Assembly: GCF_937967675.1 (NCBI RefSeq)
Contig: NZ_CALBSN010000154.1
Coordinates: 1-6,233 of the forward strand
DNA from: an uncultured Flavobacterium sp.
Lineage (GTDB): Bacteria > Bacteroidota > Bacteroidia > Flavobacteriales > Flavobacteriaceae
Length of the DNA stretch: 6,233 bases
Direction of reading: 5' to 3'
Notes under the pieces: generated by a model
The model's input: only the letters and a program-made list of their open reading frames with translations
Database searches by the model: none
What the model was told of the DNA's origin: nothing
Part shown: positions 1-4,868 of the stretch, one piece after another
How positions within the stretch are numbered: the stretch's first letter is position 1
Layout of the letters: every line of letters begins with the position of its first letter
Translations under genes and position numbers: made by a program

Positions 1-360
1 CATATCCAATTCAGCATCAAAACGAGTTGAAAAACCTCTTTCTGCAACATCAAATTGGTGGGATGAAACCCCTAAATCAGCTAAAATTCCATCTACTTGC
101 TTGATTCCGTGGAAACGTAAAAAACGTTTTATGAATCTGAAATTTTCGTTGATTAAAGTAAATCGCTCGTCGTCAATTGCATTTTTCAATGCATCTAGAT
201 CTTGGTCAAAAGCAAATAATTTTCCATTTTTGGCCAAACGACTCATAATTTCTCTCGAGTGACCGCCACCACCAAAAGTAACATCCACATATACTCCATC
301 TGGATGAATATTCAATCCATCAACTGTTTCTTTTAACAATACTGGATTATGATATTCCAT
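1..360 (-). CDS. rsmH: 16S rRNA (cytosine(1402)-N4)-methyltransferase RsmH, N-terminal part, cut by the window edge
   Basis: RsmH (MraW) uses S-adenosylmethionine to methylate N4 of C1402 in 16S rRNA, in the P site of the 30S subunit. I translated the minus strand from the ATG at 360-358; the frame stays open for 120 codons to base 1, about 40% of the usual 300 or so residues. It starts MEYHNPVLLKETVDGL, the standard RsmH opening. The SAM-binding glycine loop DVTFGGGGHS is at residues 26-35, an acidic FDQD at 51-54, and the family motifs DLGVSS (95-100) and ERGFS (107-111) follow. Its ATG lies inside the last codons of mraZ (14-base overlap), so the two are very likely co-transcribed and translationally coupled as the head of the dcw cluster. 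The rest of the gene lies outside the window. Identification is firm. Confidence 0.96.
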   Translation of the reverse strand, partial: MEYHNPVLLKETVDGLNIHPDGVYVDVTFGGGGHSREIMSRLAKNGKLFAFDQDLDALKNAIDDERFTLINENFRFIKRFLRFHGIKQVDGILADLGVSSHQFDVAERGFSTRFDAELDM

Positions 361-817
361 CTTCGTCGTCATTAAAATTACCCATTACTTCTTCTGCCAA
401 GTCTGCGAAATCACCCACAGCGTTTTCAATCGCATTTTCGTACTTATCTTTATCCCAAATCTCGATGATATTAATAGCTGAATTCAACACAATATCTTTA
501 TCAATTTGAGCAAAAACCACTAAATCTTTCGAAATCAAAAGTCGTCCTGTTGCATCAATCTCAATCATTTTAACTCCTGCTGTAAATCTTCTAATAAAAT
601 CATCATTTTTTTTATTGAAACGATTTAGCTTATTGATTTTCAACATCATTTTATTCCATTCCGCCATTGGAAATAATTCCAAACAAGGTTGAAAAACCGA
701 ACGTTTCAACACGAAACCATCCTCTAAAGAACCTAATTGTTTCTTTAGCGAAGTAGGAAGCATCAACCTTCCTTTAGCATCCACTTTACACTCGTATGTT
801 CCGATTAATGTTTTCAA
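347..817 (-). CDS. mraZ: Transcriptional regulator / division protein MraZ
   Basis: MraZ is the first gene of the dcw cluster and encodes a DNA-binding protein of the AbrB/SpoVT superfamily that forms ring-shaped oligomers. In the bacteria where it has been studied it binds repeats before its own gene and controls the operon. The 156-residue product is close to the usual length and has both MraZ half-domains, each with the DxxxR signature: DAKGR at residues 13-17 and DATGR at 88-92. The C-terminus is acidic. The start codon is TTG (817-815), not ATG: the conserved MraZ beginning (GTYECKVDAKGR) lies directly after it, and the next in-frame ATG (residue 19) would remove the first DxxxR motif. 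An A/G-rich stretch (AAAAAGAAAAG) precedes the start. The 3' end overlaps rsmH by 14 bases. A promoter and a three-repeat operator lie 26-68 bases upstream, which suggests autoregulation. Confidence 0.96.
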   Translation of the reverse strand: MKTLIGTYECKVDAKGRLMLPTSLKKQLGSLEDGFVLKRSVFQPCLELFPMAEWNKMMLKINKLNRFNKKNDDFIRRFTAGVKMIEIDATGRLLISKDLVVFAQIDKDIVLNSAINIIEIWDKDKYENAIENAVGDFADLAEEVMGNFNDDEDGIS

Positions 818-842
818 CTTTTCTTTTTGATTAGAATATGGA

Positions 843-850
843 CAAATTTA
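843..850 (-). promoter_or_regulatory. -7 element of the mraZ/dcw promoter
   Basis: On the minus strand the octamer reads TAAATTTG, an exact match to the Bacteroidota primary-sigma -7 consensus TAnnTTTG. Transcription would begin around base 836-838 and give a leader of about 20 bases before the TTG start of mraZ. No TTG is seen at the -33 position; that position is instead occupied by the GTGGT repeats. Called by pattern only. Confidence 0.7.
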
Positions 851-860
851 GAAAAAATTT

Positions 861-885
861 ACCACTTTTTACCACATACTACCAC
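861..885 (-). promoter_or_regulatory. Probable MraZ-binding box: three GTGGT direct repeats at a 10-base period
   Basis: The plus strand reads ACCAC at 861-865, 871-875 and 881-885, so the minus (mraZ) strand carries GTGGT-N5-GTGGT-N5-GTGGT. Three G-rich pentamers one helical turn apart, directly upstream of mraZ, is the known layout of MraZ operators (TGGGN repeats with 5-base spacers in Escherichia coli; AAAGTG-type repeats in mycoplasmas). Two of the repeats here are preceded by AAA, as in the mycoplasma form. The repeats start 10 bases upstream of the -7 element and cover the -33 region, so the bound protein would compete with or contact RNA polymerase. Spacing and position are seen directly; MraZ binding is inferred. 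Confidence 0.8.
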
Positions 886-938
886 TTTGTTAATAAGTTT
901 TTGGATTTTAAAACTCGGTTTTCCACTTTTAACAAAGT
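884..938. repeat. 10-base inverted repeat ACTTTGTTAA / TTAACAAAGT with a 35-base loop
   Basis: ACTTTGTTAA at 884-893 is matched exactly by its reverse complement TTAACAAAGT at 929-938. The left arm begins inside the last GTGGT repeat of the MraZ box. The long spacer makes an RNA hairpin unlikely to matter; a two-site protein-binding arrangement is possible, but chance is also plausible in such AT-rich DNA. Confidence 0.5.
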
Positions 939-1043
939 AATATTTGCAAAATCAAGATTTGAGAAGTGATTATTCTTAAAAATTAAACGCTACTTTTTTC
1001 TGTTTTAGAAATTAAAAACTTATAAAATTGTTGATAACTAACA

Positions 1044-1060
1044 TTTTACAAGTTGTAAAA
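1044..1060. repeat. 17-base perfect palindrome TTTTACAA-G-TTGTAAAA
   Basis: Two 8-base arms are exact reverse complements around a single G. The centre lies about 60 bases upstream of the hydrolase -7 element and about 160 bases upstream of the MraZ box. The form fits a site for a dimeric regulator. There is no T-run of terminator type on the plus strand, and no gene ends here, so a terminator is unlikely. Confidence 0.5.
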
Positions 1061-1110
1061 ACTTAAAAACAACTCTGTTAAATTTTTCTTTTCATTCTTT
1101 AATAAAATAG

Positions 1111-1118
1111 TATATTTG
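1111..1118 (+). promoter_or_regulatory. -7 element of the hydrolase promoter
   Basis: TATATTTG is an exact match to the Bacteroidota -7 consensus TAnnTTTG. The expected transcript start is near 1124-1126, leaving a leader of about 28 bases before the ATG at 1153. No clear TTG is visible at the -33 position. It is probably also the main promoter for engB, since none is seen between the two genes. Confidence 0.65.
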
Positions 1119-1152
1119 TCAAACATTAGAACTAATACCTTAAGTGGAACTT

Positions 1153-1908
1153 ATGTTAAAAAAAGAAAAAAAATACACCTATTTTGAAGCTGGCGAAGGT
1201 ACCCCAATAATCATTCTTCATGGTTTAATGGGCGGCCTAAGTAATTTTGATGGTGTGGCAAATTTTTTTCCTCCTAAAGGATATAAAGTGGTGATTCCAG
1301 AATTACCTATTTACACACAAAATATTTTAAAAACCAACGTTAAAGCCTTTTCAAAATTTGTTAAAGATTTTATTATTCATAAAGGATTTGATCACGTAAT
1401 TCTTGTTGGAAATTCGCTAGGCGGACATATCGGATTGTATTTTACCAAGATGTATCCAGAACTTGTAAAAGCGTTAGTAATTACAGGAAGTTCAGGTTTG
1501 TATGAAAGTGGAATGGGTGAAAGTTACCCAAAACGCGGTGATTACGAATACATCAAAAAGAAAGCGCAAGACGTTTTTTATAATCCAGAAATTGCAACTA
1601 AGGAAATTGTTGACGAAGTTTTTGCAACAGTTAACGACAGAATCAAATTGATTAAAACCTTAACAATTGCCAAAAGCGCTATTCGTCATAACATGGCAAA
1701 AGATTTACCAAAAATGACGACTCCAACATGTATTATTTGGGGTAGAAATGACAAAGTAACACCTCCAAATGTTGCCGAAGAATTTGATAAATTGTTACCC
1801 AATTCAGAATTATTTTGGATTGAGAAATGTGGACATGCTGCCATGATGGAGCATCCTGAAACATTTAATCAAATTTTGTTTGATTGGTTACAAAAGAAGA
1901 ATTTATAA
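1153..1908 (+). CDS. Alpha/beta-fold hydrolase, substrate unknown
   Basis: A single-domain alpha/beta hydrolase of 251 residues, usual for the family, with no signal peptide and so probably cytoplasmic. Visible elements are the oxyanion-loop motif HGLMGG at residues 23-28, the nucleophile elbow GNSLGG with Ser88, an acid in WGRNDKVTPP (Asp200), and the catalytic His228 in CGHAAMMEHPE. The complete Ser-Asp-His triad argues for an active esterase or related hydrolase; nothing in the sequence fixes the substrate. I chose the ATG at 1153, which has AAGTGGA just upstream. A GTG at 1144 in the same frame would add three residues (MEL) and cannot be excluded. It is divergent from mraZ and followed by engB on the same strand after 37 bases that contain a hairpin. 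From general knowledge, a hydrolase, engB and mraZ often sit together in Bacteroidota. Confidence 0.9.
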   Translation: MLKKEKKYTYFEAGEGTPIIILHGLMGGLSNFDGVANFFPPKGYKVVIPELPIYTQNILKTNVKAFSKFVKDFIIHKGFDHVILVGNSLGGHIGLYFTKMYPELVKALVITGSSGLYESGMGESYPKRGDYEYIKKKAQDVFYNPEIATKEIVDEVFATVNDRIKLIKTLTIAKSAIRHNMAKDLPKMTTPTCIIWGRNDKVTPPNVAEEFDKLLPNSELFWIEKCGHAAMMEHPETFNQILFDWLQKKNL

Positions 1909-1911
1909 TAG

Positions 1912-1936
1912 TTCCCCTTTTTGGGGAATTTTATTT
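1912..1936 (+). terminator. Short hairpin terminator or attenuator between the hydrolase gene and engB
   Basis: TTCCCC (1912-1917) pairs with GGGGAA (1923-1928) across a five-T loop and is followed by TTTTATTTT. The stem has six base pairs, four of them G-C. It ends only 9 bases before the engB ATG, and no TAnnTTTG promoter fits between, so engB must depend on read-through or on a promoter inside the hydrolase gene. It may therefore reduce rather than stop transcription. Confidence 0.75.
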
Positions 1937-1945
1937 TAGAATACT

Positions 1946-2566
1946 ATGAAAATTAATACCGCCGAATTCGTAATTAGTAATTCAGAAGTGGATAAATGTC
2001 CAAAAGATCGCTTACCTGAATACGCTTTTATTGGTCGTTCCAATGTAGGAAAATCATCCTTGATTAATATGTTGACGAACCATAAAAATTTGGCAAAAAC
2101 CTCATCAAAACCCGGAAAAACCCAGTTAATTAATCACTTTAAAATCAATAATAATTGGTTTTTAGTGGATTTACCAGGTTATGGTTATGCTCGAGTTTCT
2201 AAGAAAACCAAAGCAGTTTTCCAACAATTTATTATGGATTATTTTGAGCAAAGAGAGCAATTGGTTTGCGCCTTTGTTTTAATCGACATTCGATTAGAAG
2301 CTCAAAAAATCGATTTGGAATTCATGGAATATTTGGGAGAAAGCGAAATTCCGTTTGCGATTATTTTTACCAAATCAGATAAATTGGGAAAAAACAAAGT
2401 CAACAATCATGTTGAAGCTTACAAGAAACAATTGTTAGCAGGCGATTGGGCTGAAATGCCTCCTTATTTTGTTACCTCATCATTAGAAGCTACAGGTAGA
2501 GAAGGAATTTTAGAATATATTAATCAGATAAATGAAGACATTTTTAAAGATAATGGCTTTATTTAA
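1946..2566 (+). CDS. engB: Ribosome-biogenesis GTP-binding protein EngB (YsxC/YihA)
   Basis: EngB is a small TRAFAC-class GTPase needed for late assembly of the large ribosomal subunit, and it is essential in many bacteria. The 206-residue length is normal. All G motifs are visible in order: G1 (Walker A) GRSNVGKS at residues 30-37, G2 region SSKPGKTQ at 53-60, G3 DLPGYGYA at 75-82, G4 TKSD at 142-145 (the form typical of EngB in place of NKxD), and G5 TSS at 177-179. The ATG at 1946 is the only sensible start; the opening MKINTAEFVISN is typical. It lies 37 bases behind the hydrolase gene with a hairpin in the gap and is probably transcribed from the hydrolase promoter by read-through. A strong terminator follows 19 bases after its stop. 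No odd residues were seen. Confidence 0.97.
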   Translation: MKINTAEFVISNSEVDKCPKDRLPEYAFIGRSNVGKSSLINMLTNHKNLAKTSSKPGKTQLINHFKINNNWFLVDLPGYGYARVSKKTKAVFQQFIMDYFEQREQLVCAFVLIDIRLEAQKIDLEFMEYLGESEIPFAIIFTKSDKLGKNKVNNHVEAYKKQLLAGDWAEMPPYFVTSSLEATGREGILEYINQINEDIFKDNGFI

Positions 2567-2580
2567 AAAATAAACATAAC

Positions 2581-2610
2581 AAAAAAGTCGCTATTTCTAG
2601 CGACTTTTTT
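2581..2610. terminator. Bidirectional rho-independent terminator between engB and gldC
   Basis: AGTCGCTA (2586-2593) and TAGCGACT (2598-2605) form an 8-base-pair stem with a TTTC loop, flanked by an A-run on the left and a T-run on the right. On each strand the stem is thus followed by Ts, so it can end engB transcription rightward and gldBC transcription leftward. The right T-run reaches into the gldC stop codon (2612-2610). Confidence 0.92.
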
Positions 2611-2936
2611 TATGCTTTTAAATCCATTTTTTCGGCGAAGTACTCACAGAAATCTCTCATGGTATCTGACATTTTTTCATCAGCAGTTGCGCGTTGAAAA
2701 GTATCTGCCATGGCTACTAAAGTTTGATGGAAGAATTGTTTCATTTCATCTACTGGCATATCTTTTGTCCATAAATCAATACGAAGGGTTTCTTTAGCTT
2801 TGCTATCCCAAACTGACAATAACATTGCTTTAGCTTCTTCTTGTTCCACTCCACCATCTTGTGCTGTCCATAATAACTTATCTGGAACGTTATTTTCGTC
2901 TAAACCTACGGTGATTTTTATATCAGATGTTTTCAT
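2610..2936 (-). CDS. gldC: Gliding-motility protein GldC
   Basis: GldC is a small protein first found beside gldB in Flavobacterium johnsoniae, where its loss weakens rather than abolishes gliding (established knowledge). The 108-residue product has no signal peptide or membrane segment, so it is likely cytoplasmic. It opens MKTSDIKITVGLDENNVPDK, followed by a conserved-looking IDLWTKDMPVDEMKQFF and a helical C-terminus rich in Met, Asp and Glu. No catalytic motif is visible and its biochemical role is unknown to me. The ATG (2936-2934) is only 2 bases after the gldB stop codon, and an AAAGAAG stretch inside the gldB end can serve as ribosome-binding site, so translation is probably coupled to gldB. 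The gene ends at the bidirectional terminator. Identification rests on recognition of the sequence and on the adjacent gldB. Confidence 0.93.
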   Translation of the reverse strand: MKTSDIKITVGLDENNVPDKLLWTAQDGGVEQEEAKAMLLSVWDSKAKETLRIDLWTKDMPVDEMKQFFHQTLVAMADTFQRATADEKMSDTMRDFCEYFAEKMDLKA

Positions 2937-2938
2937 AT

Positions 2939-3901
2939 TTATTGCTTCTTTGGTTTGTATTTTGAATTATCGAAAATGGTTTTAGCATCCATTGCTAATA
3001 ATTGTTCTAAAGTTACATCTTCATTATTTTCCATGTAACTTCTTACGATTTGCCAACCTAACCATTGCCCCACTCTTCCAGGAGTTTGGTTATCAATTTC
3101 TAAATAGAATTTTGAAAATGGCGCTGGTCTTATAAATCGCATTTCATTTTTAGGATTAGAATCAAACAATAATTTGTTTTCGACTAAATTACTCCACATA
3201 AAATATTCATTCGCTTGACAAAATTTGATTTGCAAATCGGTGTAACCAATTTTATCCGCATCAGAGTAAAATGGAATTAACTTATCCTTTACATACAATT
3301 CTTTTCCATAATAAATCATAGCTGATAATAAAGTTCGGTCTGCTGGAGGAGCAATTTTACCGTAACAAAAAGTTGATACTAAATCAGGTAAAATTTGATT
3401 TGACTCTAAACTTTGCTTTTTATACTCAGGAAAATCGACATAAAAACGGTGTTCTTTTCCTAGATAACAATCTAATGAGACTAGAGCCAAAGTATCCACA
3501 TAAAATGCCTTTGCATCTGTATCCACTTCATTAATTAAGGTAATTACTCTTGGCGTTTTGAATTTTGGAAAATAATACTGCACATAGGCAAACATTTTCT
3601 CCATATCAGATTCAATTGGACCTAATGTTGGATATTTTATTTGTACTTCTTTGTACAATTCCTTCAATAATGGATTTTTCAACTTATTAACCCAAACCGA
3701 ATCTGGATTTCCTTCTGGAAAAAAGAATGGATATTGCGCTTTGATTTTTTGCAAATCTTCAGGTTTTGATTGATAAAAAGCTTGATCAAATCGCTCCACT
3801 TTAAACTCAACTGGAATTTTTGCAACAGCTTCCTCTACTTTGCTTTCATCTTTACAAGAACACAAAGCAACAATGACAAGCGCAAATAATAATTTCTTCA
3901 T
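2939..3901 (-). CDS. gldB: Gliding-motility lipoprotein GldB
   Basis: GldB is a lipoprotein of the Bacteroidota gliding machinery; F. johnsoniae mutants lacking it do not glide (established knowledge), and other Gld proteins of this group stabilise or form the type IX secretion motor. The 320-residue product starts with Lys-Lys and a hydrophobic stretch (residues 4-13), then the lipobox L13-C-S-C16, so Cys16 should be the lipidated residue. It is followed directly by Lys17-Asp18-Glu19, which resembles the K-(D/E)2 lipoprotein export signal that places Bacteroidota lipoproteins on the cell surface. The C-terminal part holds the family-like segment PGRVGQWLGWQIVRSYM (274-290). I see no HExxH or other clear catalytic motif. 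The ATG (3901-3899) gives a complete signal peptide. gldC follows after 2 bases, forming an operon. It is divergent from nadE, with the promoter in the 81-base spacer. Confidence 0.95.
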   Translation of the reverse strand: MKKLLFALVIVALCSCKDESKVEEAVAKIPVEFKVERFDQAFYQSKPEDLQKIKAQYPFFFPEGNPDSVWVNKLKNPLLKELYKEVQIKYPTLGPIESDMEKMFAYVQYYFPKFKTPRVITLINEVDTDAKAFYVDTLALVSLDCYLGKEHRFYVDFPEYKKQSLESNQILPDLVSTFCYGKIAPPADRTLLSAMIYYGKELYVKDKLIPFYSDADKIGYTDLQIKFCQANEYFMWSNLVENKLLFDSNPKNEMRFIRPAPFSKFYLEIDNQTPGRVGQWLGWQIVRSYMENNEDVTLEQLLAMDAKTIFDNSKYKPKKQ

Positions 3902-3930
3902 ATAGGGTATTTTTTATACTTTTATGGAAC

Positions 3931-3951
3931 CAAAATTAGTTTGCAAATATA
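3931..3951 (-). promoter_or_regulatory. Two candidate -7 elements for the gldBC promoter
   Basis: On the minus strand, TAATTTTG (3938-3931) and TATATTTG (3951-3944) both match TAnnTTTG exactly. They would give leaders of roughly 23 and 36 bases before the gldB ATG. Neither has a clear TTG at -33. The nearer one overlaps the candidate nadE element on the other strand, so the divergent promoters may interfere with each other. Confidence 0.6.
3936..3943 (+). promoter_or_regulatory. Candidate -7 element for nadE
   Basis: TTAGTTTG has one mismatch (position 2) to TAnnTTTG. It lies 39 bases before the ATG at 3983 and predicts a leader of about 33 bases, similar to the other genes here. No -33 TTG is evident. 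It is the best plus-strand match in the gldB-nadE spacer, but weak. Confidence 0.4.
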
Positions 3952-3982
3952 CATTTATCGACTCATAAATTTTCATAAAAAA

Positions 3983-4789
3983 ATGACAAATTCTAACACA
4001 TTTCAAGCCGAAAAAATCAACCAACATATTGTACAATGGTTACACGATTATGCTATTAACGCAAAAGTAAAGGGTTTTGTTGTGGGAATTTCTGGAGGAA
4101 TAGATAGTGCTTTAACATCTACTTTATGTGCCCAAACAGGTTTGCCTACACTATGTATTGAAATGCCTATACATCAAGCGGAAAGTCACGTTAATAGAGC
4201 TAATGAGCACATTGACCAGTTAAAAAAGCGTTTCCCAAATGTTTTTAACGAAAGAGCGGATTTGACACCTGTTTTTGAAAATTTTAAAAATCAAGTTCCC
4301 TCTAGTGAAAATGAATCGGTATTAAATTTGTCTTTAGCAAACACTCGTGCCCGTTTACGCATGACAACATTATATTATTTTGCAGGATTAAACGGATTTT
4401 TAGTAGCCGGAACTGGAAATAAAGTTGAAGACTTTGGCGTAGGCTTTTTTACAAAATATGGCGATGGTGGTGTAGACATTAGCCCTATTGCTGATCTAGT
4501 TAAAAGTGAAGTACGTTTACTAGCAACCTATTTACAAATACCTGAAAGCATTTTAAAAGCTAAACCCACAGATGGCTTGTTTGGTGATGAAAGAAGTGAC
4601 GAAGACCAAATTGGAGCAAATTATGATGAGCTTGAGTGGGCAATGAAACAAATAGACCAAGGCAAAACTAGTGCCGATTTTTCAGGAAGAGAGGCCGAAG
4701 TTTTTAAAATTTTCAGAAGATTAAACAGAGTTAACCAACACAAAATGAATCCTATTCCAATTTGTAAAATTCCTGATAATTTAAAATAA
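3983..4789 (+). CDS. nadE: Ammonia-dependent NAD(+) synthetase NadE
   Basis: NadE catalyses the last step of NAD synthesis, ATP-dependent amidation of nicotinic acid adenine dinucleotide, in the cytoplasm. The 268-residue product is only the synthetase domain; there is no N-terminal carbon-nitrogen hydrolase (glutaminase) domain, so it should use ammonia. The ATP-pyrophosphatase PP-loop SGGIDS is at residues 37-42 (GISGGIDSALTS). Further family motifs are GTGNKVEDFGVGFFTKYGDG and DISPIADLVKSEVRLLA in the middle, and the PTDGLF..DEDQIGANYDELE loop. I chose the ATG at 3983, preceded by an A-run, because the polypeptide from there (MTNSNTFQAEKINQHIVQWL) looks like a normal NadE N-terminus. The frame is open 14 codons further up to a TTG at 3941, but that start would sit within the promoter region. 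Divergent from gldB; the response regulator follows after 79 bases. Confidence 0.95.
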   Translation: MTNSNTFQAEKINQHIVQWLHDYAINAKVKGFVVGISGGIDSALTSTLCAQTGLPTLCIEMPIHQAESHVNRANEHIDQLKKRFPNVFNERADLTPVFENFKNQVPSSENESVLNLSLANTRARLRMTTLYYFAGLNGFLVAGTGNKVEDFGVGFFTKYGDGGVDISPIADLVKSEVRLLATYLQIPESILKAKPTDGLFGDERSDEDQIGANYDELEWAMKQIDQGKTSADFSGREAEVFKIFRRLNRVNQHKMNPIPICKIPDNLK

Positions 4790-4822
4790 TTACATTTTTA
4801 ATTAACAAGTAATTACATTTTT
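4787..4822 (+). repeat. 13-base direct repeat TAATTACATTTTT (two copies) before the response regulator gene
   Basis: The same 13 bases occur at 4787-4799, beginning with the nadE stop codon, and at 4810-4822. The copies are 23 bases apart, about two helical turns. The second copy ends 5 bases before the -7 element at 4828, so it covers the upstream promoter region. It could be a tandem operator, perhaps for the regulator itself, but low complexity makes chance possible. Confidence 0.5.
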
Positions 4823-4827
4823 TTTAG

Positions 4828-4835
4828 TAACTTTG
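4828..4835 (+). promoter_or_regulatory. -7 element of the response regulator promoter
   Basis: TAACTTTG matches TAnnTTTG exactly. The predicted transcript start near 4841-4843 leaves a leader of about 27 bases before the ATG at 4869. No TTG is seen near -33. Since no terminator hairpin is visible after nadE, read-through from nadE is also possible. Confidence 0.65.
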
Positions 4836-4868
4836 ATATTATATTATTAATACTATAATTTTTTAGTT

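Larger units (their letters stand above)
818..1152. other. AT-rich divergent regulatory spacer between mraZ and the hydrolase gene
   Basis: This 335-base spacer has no credible gene on either strand. From left to right it holds the mraZ leader, the mraZ -7 element (843-850), the GTGGT operator (861-885), a 10-base inverted repeat (884-893 with 929-938), a 17-base palindrome (1044-1060), and the TATATTTG -7 element of the hydrolase gene (1111-1118). Two nonamers resembling weak DnaA boxes, TGTTAATAA (888-896) and TGTTGATAA (1029-1037), point the same way. I see no obvious function in about 940-1040. The spacer is longer than the two promoters need. Confidence 0.8.

Noticed and set aside
861..885. 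CRISPR-like short repeats
   Set aside because: The units are 5 bases at 10-base spacing, far too short for CRISPR, and their position before mraZ explains them.
1144..1152. GTG start for the hydrolase adding three residues
   Set aside because: The ATG at 1153 is a better codon at a similar distance from the promoter; the GTG remains possible but less likely.
818..1152. Chromosome origin (oriC) in the AT-rich spacer
   Set aside because: There are only two imperfect DnaA-like nonamers and no dnaA, dnaN or other origin-linked gene nearby; dcw genes are not normally at the origin in this group.
2612..2985. Two 61-codon plus-strand open frames (2612-2797 and 2800-2985)
   Set aside because: They lie antisense to gldC and the end of gldB, which are well recognised, and their translations resemble no protein family I know.
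3941..3982. Upstream TTG start for nadE adding 14 residues
   Set aside because: The added residues overlap the likely promoter region, and the ATG at 3983 gives a normal NadE N-terminus with an A-rich leader.
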